The notes under the pieces: generated by a model
What the model was told of the DNA's origin: nothing
Seen by the model: only the letters and a program-made list of their open reading frames with translations
Database searches by the model: none
Translations under genes and position numbers: made by a program
Source: Rhodobacteraceae bacterium (ex Bugula neritina AB1)
Lineage (GTDB): Bacteria > Pseudomonadota > Alphaproteobacteria > Rhodobacterales > Rhodobacteraceae
Assembly (NCBI GenBank): GCA_001730095.1
Contig: MDLF01000097.1
Span: forward strand, 1 to 33,744
Direction: 5' to 3'
Length of the DNA: 33,744 nt
Shown here: piece after piece, positions 25,482 to 33,744 of the stretch
How the letters are laid out: every line of letters starts with the position of its first letter
Numbering within the stretch: position 1 is the first letter of the stretch

Positions 25482-26165
25482 ATGCAGGATACGATCCAGC
25501 TCTATTACTGGCCTACGCCCAATGGCTGGAAAACCTCCATTGCGCTGGAGGAAATGGGCCTGCCATACGAGGTAACGCTGATCGATATCTCCAAGGGTGA
25601 TCAGTTCGCGCCAGATTTTCTGGAAATTTCACCCAATAACAGAATGCCTGCGATCACCGACCCGGATGGGCCCGATGGCGCACCGGTATCGCTGTTCGAG
25701 AGCGGCGCCATCCTGCAATATCTGGCCCGCAAGACAGGCCAGTTTTATGGCACGGATGAGCGCAGTCGGCTCAAGGCAGATCAATGGCTGATGTGGCAGA
25801 TGGGCGGCGTCGGTCCGATGGCCGGCCAGGCGCATCATTTCCTGAAATATGCGCCCGAGGACTTGCCTTACGCCAAAGACCGCTACCGGGCGGAGGTCGC
25901 CCGCCTCTACGGTGTGCTGGACCGTCATCTGGCTGAGAATGAATATGCAGCCGGACCGGAGTATACGATTGCCGACATGGCGATCTGGCCCTGGGCCTCG
26001 CTCTGGGAGGGTCAGCAGCAAACACTTGAGGACAAGCCGCATCTATGCCGCTGGCTGGAGTTGATGTGGGCCCGCCCCGGCGTCGTGGCCGGGCGGGCGC
26101 TGCATGCGGATCTGCGGGCGGACCGCTCGGACACCAAAGCGCAGCAGGTGATTTTCGGAAAATGA
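25482..26165 (+). CDS. Nu-class-like glutathione S-transferase / disulfide-bond oxidoreductase (YfcG/YghU type)
   Basis: A cytoplasmic glutathione-dependent enzyme of 227 residues. The N-terminal thioredoxin-fold domain has LYYWPTPNGWKTSIALEEMG, SPNNRMPAITDPDG and LFESGAILQYLARKTG, closely matching YfcG/YghU proteins, where TPN near residue 12 replaces a catalytic Cys or Ser. The C-terminal helical domain (about 95-215) has ADQWLMWQMGGVGPMAGQ and YTIADMAIWPW. The likely role is disulfide reduction or peroxide defence. The ATG at 25482 has GGAGAG about 6 nt upstream. It is transcribed divergently from metZ; the 280-bp interval holds the riboswitch leader on one strand and must hold both promoters. 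Confidence 0.92.
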   Translation: MQDTIQLYYWPTPNGWKTSIALEEMGLPYEVTLIDISKGDQFAPDFLEISPNNRMPAITDPDGPDGAPVSLFESGAILQYLARKTGQFYGTDERSRLKADQWLMWQMGGVGPMAGQAHHFLKYAPEDLPYAKDRYRAEVARLYGVLDRHLAENEYAAGPEYTIADMAIWPWASLWEGQQQTLEDKPHLCRWLELMWARPGVVAGRALHADLRADRSDTKAQQVIFGK

Positions 26166-26201
26166 CCCGATACGGCGCCTAACGCGCCGTGCCTTCGGCG
26201 A

Positions 26202-26225
26202 GGGTATTTGAGACCAGAAAGAAGC
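26202..26225 (+). repeat. Dispersed intergenic box (TATTTGAGACCAGAAAGAAG)
   Basis: Nearly identical to the boxes at 27917 and 30384, differing at one position in the 20-bp core. It lies between the convergent GST and yciB genes, about 40 bp past the GST stop. Confidence 0.8.
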
Positions 26226-26271
26226 GGGACCGCAGCACACCGCAGGGGGGCTGCCATGCCCAAGGCTTTTT

Positions 26272-26290
26272 CTCTCATCTTTGATGAGAG
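26272..26290. terminator. Perfect 8-bp hairpin between convergent GST and yciB genes
   Basis: CTCTCATC (26272-26279), loop TTT, GATGAGAG (26283-26290). It is 35 bp beyond the yciB stop and about 107 bp beyond the GST stop. There is a T-run before the hairpin on the plus strand but none after it on either strand, so termination is uncertain. Confidence 0.35.
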
Positions 26291-26324
26291 GCAAAGGCGC
26301 GGGAGCACGCCCTTGCCACCCGGG

Positions 26325-26936
26325 TTACTCCGCCGGGCCGGTTTCTTCCTCAACGCTGTATTTTTGCAGCAGCTGGCCTTGAAACATGAAGAAGGCGAAC
26401 ATCGCCACAGGTAAGCCGAAAGTCTTGAAGTAAACCCAGGTCTCAGTGCTTTGGCTGCGCCAGATCAGCTCATTCGCCACGGCAAGGCCAAAAAAGAAGC
26501 CGCACAGGCGCCGAGTCAGAACCATCCAGCCCTCCTGCTGCAGCGGCATCAGTTCCTCCATCACAACTTTCAGCCAGCTTTGACCGCGCAGGAGGCCGAT
26601 ACCCAGCAGGCCGCCAAACAGCAGATACAGTATCGTCGGCTTCATCTTGATGAAACGGTCGTCATTGAACCAGACCGACATGCCGCCGAACAGCACCACC
26701 AGGACAAGCGTGGCAAACTGCATCCGCGACAGATGGCCGGTCAGCTTCCACAGCGCCAAAGTGGACGCCGCGATCAGCGGAATGAAGGCCGCAGTGATGA
26801 CGATAAAGCCCTTGTACTCGCTGCCACCGATCAGGAACACTTCATCTTTCAGCTTCAGATAGCCGATGAAGAACAGGACAACCGGGCCCAGCTCCAGCAC
26901 CATTTTCAGGGTCGGGTTGATTTTCTTTCCGGCCAT
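26325..26936 (-). CDS. yciB: YciB-family inner membrane protein (septation protein A / IspZ)
   Basis: A small polytopic membrane protein of 203 residues with about five or six transmembrane helices. LELGPVVLFFIGYL, GGMSVWFNDDRFIKMKPTILYLLFGGLL, GWMVLTRRLCGFFFGLAVANELIWR and WVYFKTFGLPVAMFAFFMFQ are diagnostic of the intracellular septation protein A family. It is thought to influence envelope synthesis and division; the mechanism is not settled. The ATG at 26936 has AGGAGG 5 nt upstream. It follows the DMT transporter gene by 32 bp and is probably cotranscribed with it and ftsY, a linkage seen in other Rhodobacterales (from memory). Confidence 0.94.
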   Translation of the reverse strand: MAGKKINPTLKMVLELGPVVLFFIGYLKLKDEVFLIGGSEYKGFIVITAAFIPLIAASTLALWKLTGHLSRMQFATLVLVVLFGGMSVWFNDDRFIKMKPTILYLLFGGLLGIGLLRGQSWLKVVMEELMPLQQEGWMVLTRRLCGFFFGLAVANELIWRSQSTETWVYFKTFGLPVAMFAFFMFQGQLLQKYSVEEETGPAE

Positions 26937-26968
26937 GGGGCCTCCTGTCTGCTCTGCTTGCGGCGGTC

Positions 26969-27871
26969 TCAGCCGCCCATTTCCACTATCACGGCGCCCA
27001 GCGCGATCAAAGCCATCAAGGCAATCCGCCGCGGACCCACGGTTTCCTTAAGCACCAGCCAGCCGATGAGAGCCGCAAACACGGTCGAGGTCTCGCGTAG
27101 CACCGCCGCCTCGCCCACCTTGTCCAGCCTGGTGGCCAGCATGATCCCCCCGAAAGAGGCAAAGGCCAACAGACCGCCAAAGACCCCCTTGGCCATCAGC
27201 GGCCCCGGCGCCGGAGGCTCCGTCATTCGGCACCAGCGCGCAAAAGCAATAGCGGGAAACACCAGCCCGTCGATCATGAAAAACCACGCAAGGAAGGTGA
27301 AGGGATCCGCCGTCGCGCGGATGCCATAGGCGTCATACGTGGTGTAGCCTGCTACACACAACCCGGTCACCACCGCCAGCCCCAGTGCCATTCCCAGCGT
27401 CTCGCGGTTCGCAGTTAAGTAGCGGTAGTTATATCCCGCAAGGCCAAAAATGCCGGCCAGCAGCACCGCCACCCCCAGCCATTGCACCAGCGTGAACACC
27501 TCGCCGAACAGGAAAAAGGAGCCAATGACGGTGAACAGCGGCCCGGTTCCGCGCACCACCGGGTAGACCACCGTATAGCTGCCCTTGGTATAGGCCAGCG
27601 CCTGAAACAGCTTGTAAAAGACGTGGATCACCCAGGCGACAAAGAAAATCAGCCACATATGCGGCTCCGGCCAGGGCACCACAAACAGCGCAAAGGGCGC
27701 CGCCATCACACAGTAGGAAAAATCGATCGCCCCGCGCGACAGCCAGGGATCATGTCTGCCCTTTTGCAGCGCACCGAAAACCGCATGCAGAAAGGCGGCC
27801 CAGATGGCCAGAAACAGCGCCGCCTGATGTCCCGTCTCAGTGCCTTCCAGGGAGATCAGCCAATCGCTCAC
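26969..27871 (-). CDS. DMT superfamily (EamA-like) transporter
   Basis: An inner-membrane transporter of 300 residues with about ten hydrophobic helices in two repeated halves, as in EamA proteins. The end of each half carries the usual pattern: VVYPVVRGTGPLFTVIGSFFLFGEVF near 120-145, and AAVLRETSTVFAALIGWLVLKE near 250-275. The substrate is unknown. It starts with GTG at 27871 (GTGAGCGATTGG), with AAAGG about 8 nt upstream. It sits between ftsY and yciB on the same strand, separated from ftsY by a GC hairpin and dispersed box. Confidence 0.9.
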   Translation of the reverse strand: MSDWLISLEGTETGHQAALFLAIWAAFLHAVFGALQKGRHDPWLSRGAIDFSYCVMAAPFALFVVPWPEPHMWLIFFVAWVIHVFYKLFQALAYTKGSYTVVYPVVRGTGPLFTVIGSFFLFGEVFTLVQWLGVAVLLAGIFGLAGYNYRYLTANRETLGMALGLAVVTGLCVAGYTTYDAYGIRATADPFTFLAWFFMIDGLVFPAIAFARWCRMTEPPAPGPLMAKGVFGGLLAFASFGGIMLATRLDKVGEAAVLRETSTVFAALIGWLVLKETVGPRRIALMALIALGAVIVEMGG

Positions 27872-27890
27872 TTCAAATACCTTTGCCCGC

Positions 27891-27907
27891 CGGGGGCGCT
27901 GCCCCCG
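27891..27907. repeat. GC-only hairpin CGGGGGC-GCT-GCCCCCG
   Basis: A perfect 7-bp stem with a 3-nt loop between ftsY and the DMT transporter. It is followed on the plus strand by a further ACCCCCGG that could pair alternatively, and then by the dispersed box. There is no T-tract. It probably belongs to the same composite intergenic element as the box at 27917. Confidence 0.5.
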
Positions 27908-27916
27908 AACCCCCGG

Positions 27917-27940
27917 AGGTATTTAAGACCAGAAAGAAGC
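27917..27940 (+). repeat. Dispersed intergenic box (TATTTAAGACCAGAAAGAAG)
   Basis: Identical over 20 bases to the box at 30384 and one base different from that at 26202. It lies 7 bp beyond the ftsY stop (minus strand). Confidence 0.85.
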
Positions 27941-27946
27941 TGAACC

Positions 27947-29101
27947 TCAGCCTTCCTCCAAGCCCGTCAGCGCGGCGGCGAATTCCTCAGGATCAAAGGG
28001 TGCCAGATCGTCGATCTGCTCGCCGACGCCAATCGCGTGGATAGGCAGGCCGAACTTATCTGCCAGCGCCACCAGCACGCCGCCTTTGGCGGTGCCGTCC
28101 AGCTTGGTCATCACCAGGCCGGAGACATCCGCCAATTGCTGGAAGGTGCCGACCTGGCTCAGCGCATTCTGACCAGTGGTGGCATCCAGAACCAGCAGGG
28201 TGTTGTGTGGTGCCGTCTCGTCCTTCTTGCGAATGACACGGACAATCTTGGCCAGTTCCTCCATCAGGTCGGCGCGGTTCTGCAGCCGGCCCGCGGTGTC
28301 GATCATCAGAAGGTCGGCGCCTTCTTCCTGCGCGCGTGTCATCGCATCAAAGGCCAGTGACGCCGGGTCGGAGCCTTCTGGTGCAGTCAGCACCGGCACG
28401 CCGGCGCGATCGCCCCAAACCTGCAGCTGTTCGACAGCCGCAGCGCGGAAGGTATCGCCCGCGGCAATCACCACCTTCTTGCCAGCGCCCTTGAACTGGC
28501 TTGCCAGCTTGCCGATGGTCGTGGTCTTGCCCGAGCCATTCACCCCAACCACTAGCACCACCTGCGGGCGCTTGGCATAAATCGGCAGGGGTTTGGCCAC
28601 CGGTTCCATGATCCGCGCAACTTCCTGCGCCAGCAGTTCTTTGATCTCGCGGCTAGAGACCTTCCTGCCCATCCGCCCTTCGGCCAGGTTCGCAGTTACA
28701 CGCAGCGCTGTGTCCACCCCCATGTCGGCGGTAATCAGCAGCTCTTCCAGCTGTTCCAACATGTCGTCATCCAGCGCCCGGCGCGGCTCAGCCGCAGCAG
28801 AGCGGCCCATCAGCCGTCCCAAGAGGCCCGGGGATTTCTTCTCAGACACTGGCGCAGGCTGAAGTGCTGGCGCGGACCTAGGAGCCGCTGTGGAATGCGG
28901 CTCGGGTTCGGGCGCGGGCTCCGCAATAGGTTCGGGCTGCGGAACCGGCGCAGGCTCAGTCTGTTGCGGCGTTAGGGCCTGGGCCTCCGCCGTCTCCGCC
29001 GCAGCGCTCTCCGCCCCGTCCTCGACAATCGCATCAAGCCCCTGCTCGAGCTTGGACGAGGATTTGAACAGCCGCTCCTTGAGCTTTGAAAAAAACGCCA
29101 T
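27947..29101 (-). CDS. ftsY: Signal recognition particle receptor FtsY
   Basis: An SRP-receptor GTPase that brings ribosomes making membrane proteins to the translocon, 384 residues. The N-terminal segment (about 1-100) begins FFSKLKERLFKSSSKL, the membrane-binding amphipathic helix, and continues with an acidic Pro/Ala/Glu-rich A region. The NG domain carries GVNGSGKTTTIGKL (P-loop), AAGDTFRAAAVEQL, MIDTAGRLQN, and TKLDGTAKGG near the end, with PIHAIGVGEQIDDLAPF closing. The ATG at 29101 has GGAG 7 nt upstream; the TTG at 29137 is rejected. It may form a unit with the downstream DMT transporter and yciB genes. Confidence 0.97.
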   Translation of the reverse strand: MAFFSKLKERLFKSSSKLEQGLDAIVEDGAESAAAETAEAQALTPQQTEPAPVPQPEPIAEPAPEPEPHSTAAPRSAPALQPAPVSEKKSPGLLGRLMGRSAAAEPRRALDDDMLEQLEELLITADMGVDTALRVTANLAEGRMGRKVSSREIKELLAQEVARIMEPVAKPLPIYAKRPQVVLVVGVNGSGKTTTIGKLASQFKGAGKKVVIAAGDTFRAAAVEQLQVWGDRAGVPVLTAPEGSDPASLAFDAMTRAQEEGADLLMIDTAGRLQNRADLMEELAKIVRVIRKKDETAPHNTLLVLDATTGQNALSQVGTFQQLADVSGLVMTKLDGTAKGGVLVALADKFGLPIHAIGVGEQIDDLAPFDPEEFAAALTGLEEG

Positions 29102-29188
29102 CTTGGTCTCCGCAGGGAATGGGCACAGGGGTTTCAACCCACCTAATCCGGAAATGCCGGAAGTGCAAAGCGCAAGCGGCGCTGAACA

Positions 29189-29860
29189 TCAGGAAAAAAT
29201 AGCCACAAAGCCTGCCTGCGCGCCCCAGTAGAGCGGCCAGACAGCATAAGGTGTGATCCGGCGCAGCGGATGGGATTGTCCCAGCACAAAGGTTTCCGCC
29301 GCCAGCACCATGTCCGACAACATGAAGGCACAGGCCGCGGCAAAGACCCAAGTGCCAAACGGCAACGTCAGCGCCGCCGCCCCCATGCCAAGGATGATCG
29401 GGATATAGGCAAGGACTGGCCCCTGCAATTCCCCGGCCCGCGGCGCCAGGACGCGGGCCATGATCAGCCCCAGCACCATGAGCAAGACCAGAACACCCGC
29501 TCCCGGCATCTGGATGAGCAGGTCTGCGTTGCTTTCTGCCCGCGTCAGGAAGAGCCCCGCATAGACCAGATGGCCCGCGGCAAAGGCTGCGACCCCGGCC
29601 CTGAAGGAGGCATCCCCTTCCCGCGACAGGAAATAGTCCCCCAGCGCGCACAGCCCCAGCGCCGCCACCAGAAGCAGCGATGCATCGCCCAGCAGCGCCG
29701 CCAGCGCCAGGGCCGCAACAGATGCCGTCTTGGTGATGCTGCGGACAGATCCGGGCTGCTGCGCGGTTTGAAACAGATAGACCAGTGCGCAAACCGCTGC
29801 TGCCGCCCAAAGCCCTGTTTCCATCACCATGTTCCGCTTGCCGCACCGTTTTGCCGCCAT
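29189..29860 (-). CDS. YhhN/TMEM86-family lysoplasmalogenase-like membrane protein
   Basis: An integral membrane protein of 223 residues with about eight hydrophobic helices. The family pattern is seen in TKTASVAALALAALLGD, LGLCALGDYFLSRE, FAAGHLVYAGLFL and CAFMLSDMVLAAETF, where conserved acidic residues lie in helices. The family includes lysoplasmalogenases that hydrolyse the vinyl ether of lysoplasmalogens; the bacterial substrate here is not certain. Three ATG starts are possible (29860, 29830, 29824), none with a strong ribosome-binding site, and the first helix begins soon after the latest one. It lies upstream of ftsY on the same strand by about 90 bp. Confidence 0.85.
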   Translation of the reverse strand: MAAKRCGKRNMVMETGLWAAAAVCALVYLFQTAQQPGSVRSITKTASVAALALAALLGDASLLLVAALGLCALGDYFLSREGDASFRAGVAAFAAGHLVYAGLFLTRAESNADLLIQMPGAGVLVLLMVLGLIMARVLAPRAGELQGPVLAYIPIILGMGAAALTLPFGTWVFAAACAFMLSDMVLAAETFVLGQSHPLRRITPYAVWPLYWGAQAGFVAIFS

Positions 29861-29954
29861 TCTGAACCTGGCCGCAGAGCTGCGTCAAAGATGACCCAGC
29901 GGGAACCGCCGCAAAAAATTTGGCGCCAGCTGCGGCCTCTGCCACAATGACCAC

Positions 29955-30350
29955 ATGCGCTGTTTGATGATTCTCCTGTTGGCCGCCCTGCCCGCCCCGC
30001 TGCTGGCGGGAGAACCGCTTAGCGCCAGCGAGTTCGACCGCTACACCCAGGGCCGCACGCTGTTCTATGGCTTTGGCGGTGCCATGTACGGGGTGGAACG
30101 CTATCTGCCGGGCCGCCGGGTGATCTGGTCTTTCCTGGATGGCAAATGCCAGGAAGGCAGCTGGTACGACAAAGCGGGCCAGATCTGCTTTGTCTATGAG
30201 AACCGCAACGACCCGCAGTGCTGGACCTTTGAACTGGGCGCCCGTGGGCTGACCGCCCGTTTTGGGGACGACCCGGCCGCCACCGAGCTGTATGAAGCCG
30301 AAGACATCGGTGAAGATATGCTGTGCCACGGCCCGGACGTCGGAGTCTGA
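29955..30350 (+). CDS. Small secreted hypothetical protein
   Basis: A 131-residue protein. Residues 1-18 form a Sec signal peptide (CLMILLLAALPAPLLAG) with probable cleavage after LLA. The mature part has SEFDRYTQGRTLFYGF, YGVERYLPGRRVIWSFLDGKCQEGSWY, ICFVYEN and DPQCWTFEL, with three or four cysteines that could form disulfides in the periplasm. I recall similar signal-peptided proteins in roseobacters but know no function. It is divergent from the YhhN gene and convergent with xseA. The ribosome-binding site is weak; an ATG at 29967 is possible. Confidence 0.75.
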   Translation: MRCLMILLLAALPAPLLAGEPLSASEFDRYTQGRTLFYGFGGAMYGVERYLPGRRVIWSFLDGKCQEGSWYDKAGQICFVYENRNDPQCWTFELGARGLTARFGDDPAATELYEAEDIGEDMLCHGPDVGV

Positions 30351-30383
30351 GGCAGGCCGCGGCGCAATCGGCAGTTAAGAAAT

Positions 30384-30407
30384 GGGTATTTAAGACCAGA
30401 AAGAAGC
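30384..30407 (+). repeat. Dispersed intergenic box (TATTTAAGACCAGAAAGAAG) abutting the xseA stop
   Basis: Identical over 20 bases to the copy at 27917. Its last base coincides with the last base of the xseA stop codon (minus strand). It lies between convergent genes, 34 bp beyond the plus-strand secreted-protein gene. Confidence 0.85.
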
Positions 30408-31918
30408 TAGAACAGCGAGCCCTGCCCGGCACCGCCTTCGGCCGGTGGCGTCGCGCCAGCTTTCTTTGGCGCCGGGGCGACCCCGCCCTCCAGATCAAGC
30501 CTGCCGTCGGCAAATTCGATCTGCAGCGCGCCTGCCTTGGCGGCGGCGGATTTGGTGGTCAGGATTTCCTCACCCGAGCGCACCACGGCGTAGCCGCGCT
30601 CCAGCGTCGCCTTGTAACTCAGGATGTCCAGCTGCCGCCCGGCAGCATCCAAGCTCTGACGCTGCCGGTCGATACGCTGCTTTTGCGCGGCATCCAGCCG
30701 TTGCGACAGCCGGGCCAGAGCTTCCCGCTGCGCCGTCATTTCCCGCTGGATCGACCGCAATGTCAGGCGTGCGGACAGGTTACACAGCCGGTCGCGGCGC
30801 CCCTGCACCAGTTGCCGCAATGCCGCAGGACGCAAGGAGGCTGCGGTTTCGCTGAGATGCACCCGGCGCCGCTGCACGCCGGATATCAGCGCCCCCGGCA
30901 ACCGGTCCGAAATCCGGTCCAGCCGCTGGCGCGGGGTTTCCAGCAATGTATCTGGCTTGGGCAAAGCACGCGCCAGATCATTCAGACGCTGGCGCCGCAT
31001 TTGCACCGCCTGTCCCGCCGCCCTGGTCAGCCGCGCGCCCTGGGTCTCGGCCCAGGCCATCAGCTCCAGCCGCACCGGCACCGCCAGTTCAGCCGCTGCA
31101 GTCGGGGTCGGCGCCCGCCGGTCAGAGACAAAATCGATCAGCGTGGTATCGGTTTCATGCCCCACCGCTGAGATCAGCGGAATGGCTGAAGCCGCCGCCG
31201 CACGCGCGACGATCTCCTCGTTGAAGCCCCACAAATCCTCGATCGCGCCACCACCGCGGGCAACGATGATCAGATCCGGGCGTGGCAGCGCACCACCCGG
31301 TGTCAGCTGGTTGAAACCCTCGATGGCCCGGGCGACCTCTGGCGCGCAATTCTGCCCCTGTACCGCAACCGGCCAGACCAGCACCTTGCGCGGGAACCGG
31401 TCGCGCAGCCTGTGCAGGATATCGCGGATCACCGCGCCCGATGGCGATGTGACCACCCCGATGATCTGCGGCAGATAGGGCAGAGCCTTCTTGCGCTCAG
31501 ATGCAAACAGGCCCTCTGCTTCCAGCTGCTTCTTGCGTTTTTCCAGCAGCGCCATCAGCGCACCCTGGCCTGCAACCGCAACCTCATCGACGTTCATGTT
31601 GTATTTGGACTGGGCCCCGAACGCGGTCAGCCGACCGGTGACCACTACTTCCAGCCCTTCCTCTGGCACCACGGACAGGCTGGCGACCTGCCCCTTCCAT
31701 GTGGTGCAGGCCAGAACCGATCGGTCGTCCTTGATATCATAATAAAGATGCCCAGAGCGCGCCTTGAACACCCGGCCTACCTCGCCCTTCACGCGGATGC
31801 GGCCGAATGTGCCCTCCAGCGTGCGTTTCACCTCGCCGGATATCTCGGAAACCGTGAATTCCGGGGCGTTCTGTCCGGGTCGGTCAGAGGGGGCTGGGTC
31901 GTCAAACAGGTCGGACAT
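30407..31918 (-). CDS. xseA: Exodeoxyribonuclease VII large subunit
   Basis: Catalytic/regulatory large subunit of the single-strand-specific exonuclease VII, with XseB as partner (not in this window). It has 503 residues. The N-terminal OB-fold domain (about 15-110) has EFTVSEISGEVKRTLE, GEVGRVFKARSGHLYYDIKD and VVVTGRLTAFGAQSKY. The central domain has IGVVTSPSGAVIRDILHRL, PDLIIVARGGGAIEDLWGFNEE and SAVGHETDTTLIDFVSDRRAPTPTAAAEL. A long coiled-coil follows (about 290-430), and LSYKATLERGYAVVR closes the core. The C-terminus is QGSLF. The ATG at 31918 has AGGAG about 11 nt upstream and is preferred to 31993. It is divergent from purD with 135 bp between starts. Confidence 0.96.
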   Translation of the reverse strand: MSDLFDDPAPSDRPGQNAPEFTVSEISGEVKRTLEGTFGRIRVKGEVGRVFKARSGHLYYDIKDDRSVLACTTWKGQVASLSVVPEEGLEVVVTGRLTAFGAQSKYNMNVDEVAVAGQGALMALLEKRKKQLEAEGLFASERKKALPYLPQIIGVVTSPSGAVIRDILHRLRDRFPRKVLVWPVAVQGQNCAPEVARAIEGFNQLTPGGALPRPDLIIVARGGGAIEDLWGFNEEIVARAAAASAIPLISAVGHETDTTLIDFVSDRRAPTPTAAAELAVPVRLELMAWAETQGARLTRAAGQAVQMRRQRLNDLARALPKPDTLLETPRQRLDRISDRLPGALISGVQRRRVHLSETAASLRPAALRQLVQGRRDRLCNLSARLTLRSIQREMTAQREALARLSQRLDAAQKQRIDRQRQSLDAAGRQLDILSYKATLERGYAVVRSGEEILTTKSAAAKAGALQIEFADGRLDLEGGVAPAPKKAGATPPAEGGAGQGSLF

Positions 31919-32053
31919 CGGGGGCTGCTCTCCTGCGGCCTTAGGCCGGTCTTGTTTTGAAGTCGCGCGCAGCATAGAACGCGCGGCAAGCAAGGCAAGC
32001 CCCGGGTCGCGGCCCGCGGGCCACAGGGCTCAGGCAGATCGGAGAATACGCCA

Positions 32054-33319
<1,266 letters not shown>

Positions 33320-33400
33320 CCCGCCCCGAGCCCCAACAGGCTTGTCGGGCACTCCCGCCTACTTCCGGTCAATCAAAGATTGCCCGCCGCAGTTGGGCAT

Positions 33401-33424
33401 AGCCGGGCGCTGATGCGCCCGGCT
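33401..33424. terminator. Strong 10-bp hairpin downstream of purD
   Basis: AGCCGGGCGC (33401-33410), loop TGAT, GCGCCCGGCT (33415-33424) is a perfect stem 80 bp after the purD stop. It has no T-tract on either strand. It could be a Rho-type or processing hairpin, or a protein site. The rest of 33320-33533 shows no gene I can support. Confidence 0.4.
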
Positions 33425-33533
33425 GTCCGCGAGCCAGCAAGCCCTGCAGGACAAAGGCCCATGGCACTGCACCCTGCAACGGCATACCAATGTCGCAGCG
33501 CCGGAATTTCCTGCCGCTGAAGGAGGCCAGGCC

Positions 33534-33614
33534 ATGACCCGCGCATCTGCGCTTCTCCTGGCACGCCAGGGCCTGACACACGGTCAGCGGCAAACCAGAG
33601 GACAGCGGCCATGA
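33534..33614 (+). CDS. Possible 26-codon leader ORF coupled to the GNAT-like gene
   Basis: An ATG at 33534 is preceded by AAGGAGG with 8 nt spacing, the best ribosome-binding site in this region, and opens a 26-codon frame rich in Arg and Gln. Its TGA (33612-33614) overlaps the ATG of the following gene (33611) by 4 bp. This layout suggests translational coupling or a small leader peptide. No family is recognised, and the composition could be chance. Confidence 0.35.
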   Translation: MTRASALLLARQGLTHGQRQTRGQRP

Positions 33615-33744
33615 CAGAGCCCCGCCGTCCCGGCCCCGATGATCCTTGTCTTGCCGAGGTGCTTGCACTGATCCGCTGCAGCTTCGCCTATATGGATGGG
33701 CGCATCGACCCGCCTTCCTCCATGCACCGCCTGACGCTGTCAGC
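33611..33744 (+). CDS. GNAT-like N-acetyltransferase, N-terminal part (cut by window end)
   Basis: Only the first 44 codons are present and the gene runs off the window. The visible protein has CLAEVLALIRCSFAYMDG followed by RIDPPSSMHRLT, a pattern I recall from GNAT family acetyltransferases annotated next to such genes in alphaproteobacteria. The catalytic acetyl-CoA-binding part lies outside the window, so the assignment is tentative. The start is supported by AGAGGA 8 nt upstream and by the 4-bp overlap with the short frame before it. Confidence 0.55.
   Translation, partial: MTEPRRPGPDDPCLAEVLALIRCSFAYMDGRIDPPSSMHRLTLS

Noticed and set aside
29034-30329. 431-codon minus-strand frame across the YhhN region
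   Set aside because: It overlaps three better-supported genes (ftsY, the YhhN gene and the secreted hypothetical). The translation is low-complexity Gly/Ala/Arg.
33369-33668. 99-codon minus-strand frame downstream of purD
   Set aside because: It overlaps the GNAT-like start and the short leader frame on the opposite strand, and the translation has no recognisable domain.

Overview
The window looks like a chromosomal segment of an alphaproteobacterium of the Rhodobacteraceae, Roseobacter group. The grounds are high GC, the lysC-ptsP pairing, a SAM-II riboswitch upstream of metZ, a fused monooxygenase/Old-Yellow-Enzyme gene for CoA-linked anthranilate breakdown, an RTX-type secreted protein, and short intergenic boxes (TATTTAAGACCAGAAAGAAG type) that I associate with roseobacters. 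The genus assignment is an inference from gene content. No rRNA, tRNA, CRISPR array or intact insertion sequence was seen.

Layout, left to right. (1) 70-4299, minus: a large modular type I-secreted RTX protein with two calcium-binding repeat blocks, four cadherin-like repeats and a central alpha-helical domain resembling DUF2891. It is followed by about 575 bases without a convincing gene. (2) 4876-6874: an Lrp/AsnC regulator divergent from a class V aminotransferase-fold enzyme. (3) 7083-14322, minus: a compact catabolic operon whose transcription order is monooxygenase/reductase (abmA-like), short-chain dehydrogenase, MarR regulator, crotonase, acyl-CoA dehydrogenase, 2-aminobenzoate-CoA ligase-like protein. 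Several genes overlap by 4 bp. A triple half-site array upstream of the first gene is a likely MarR operator. (4) 14483-18234, minus: ptsP (EI-Ntr) and lysC. (5) 18439-20630: a TrkH-type potassium transporter and a Lys/Ala/Pro-rich histone-H1-like protein. (6) 20923-22026: folE2. (7) 22137-23891: a LysR regulator divergent from a non-haem Fe(II)/2-oxoglutarate oxygenase of the HalD/BesD-like type. (8) 24011-25330: metZ under a SAM-II riboswitch followed by an intrinsic terminator, divergent from a Nu-class-like glutathione transferase. (9) 26325-29860, minus: yciB/ispZ, a DMT-family transporter, ftsY and a YhhN-type lysoplasmalogenase. (10) 29955-33319: a small secreted hypothetical protein, xseA and, divergently, purD. 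(11) 33534-end: a possible 26-codon leader ORF overlapping by 4 bp the start of a GNAT-like gene cut by the window edge.

Functionally most of the window is housekeeping (purine, folate, methionine and lysine precursors, signal-recognition targeting, DNA repair, nitrogen-PTS, potassium uptake). Around this lie accessory modules. The abm-like operon should activate anthranilate to its CoA thioester, dearomatise it with a hydroxylating/reducing fusion enzyme, and process the ring by beta-oxidation-like steps under a co-encoded MarR repressor. The most unusual items are the modular RTX protein with an embedded DUF2891-like domain, the crotonase lacking both canonical hydratase glutamates, and the regulator/enzyme divergent pairs whose substrates cannot be read from sequence.
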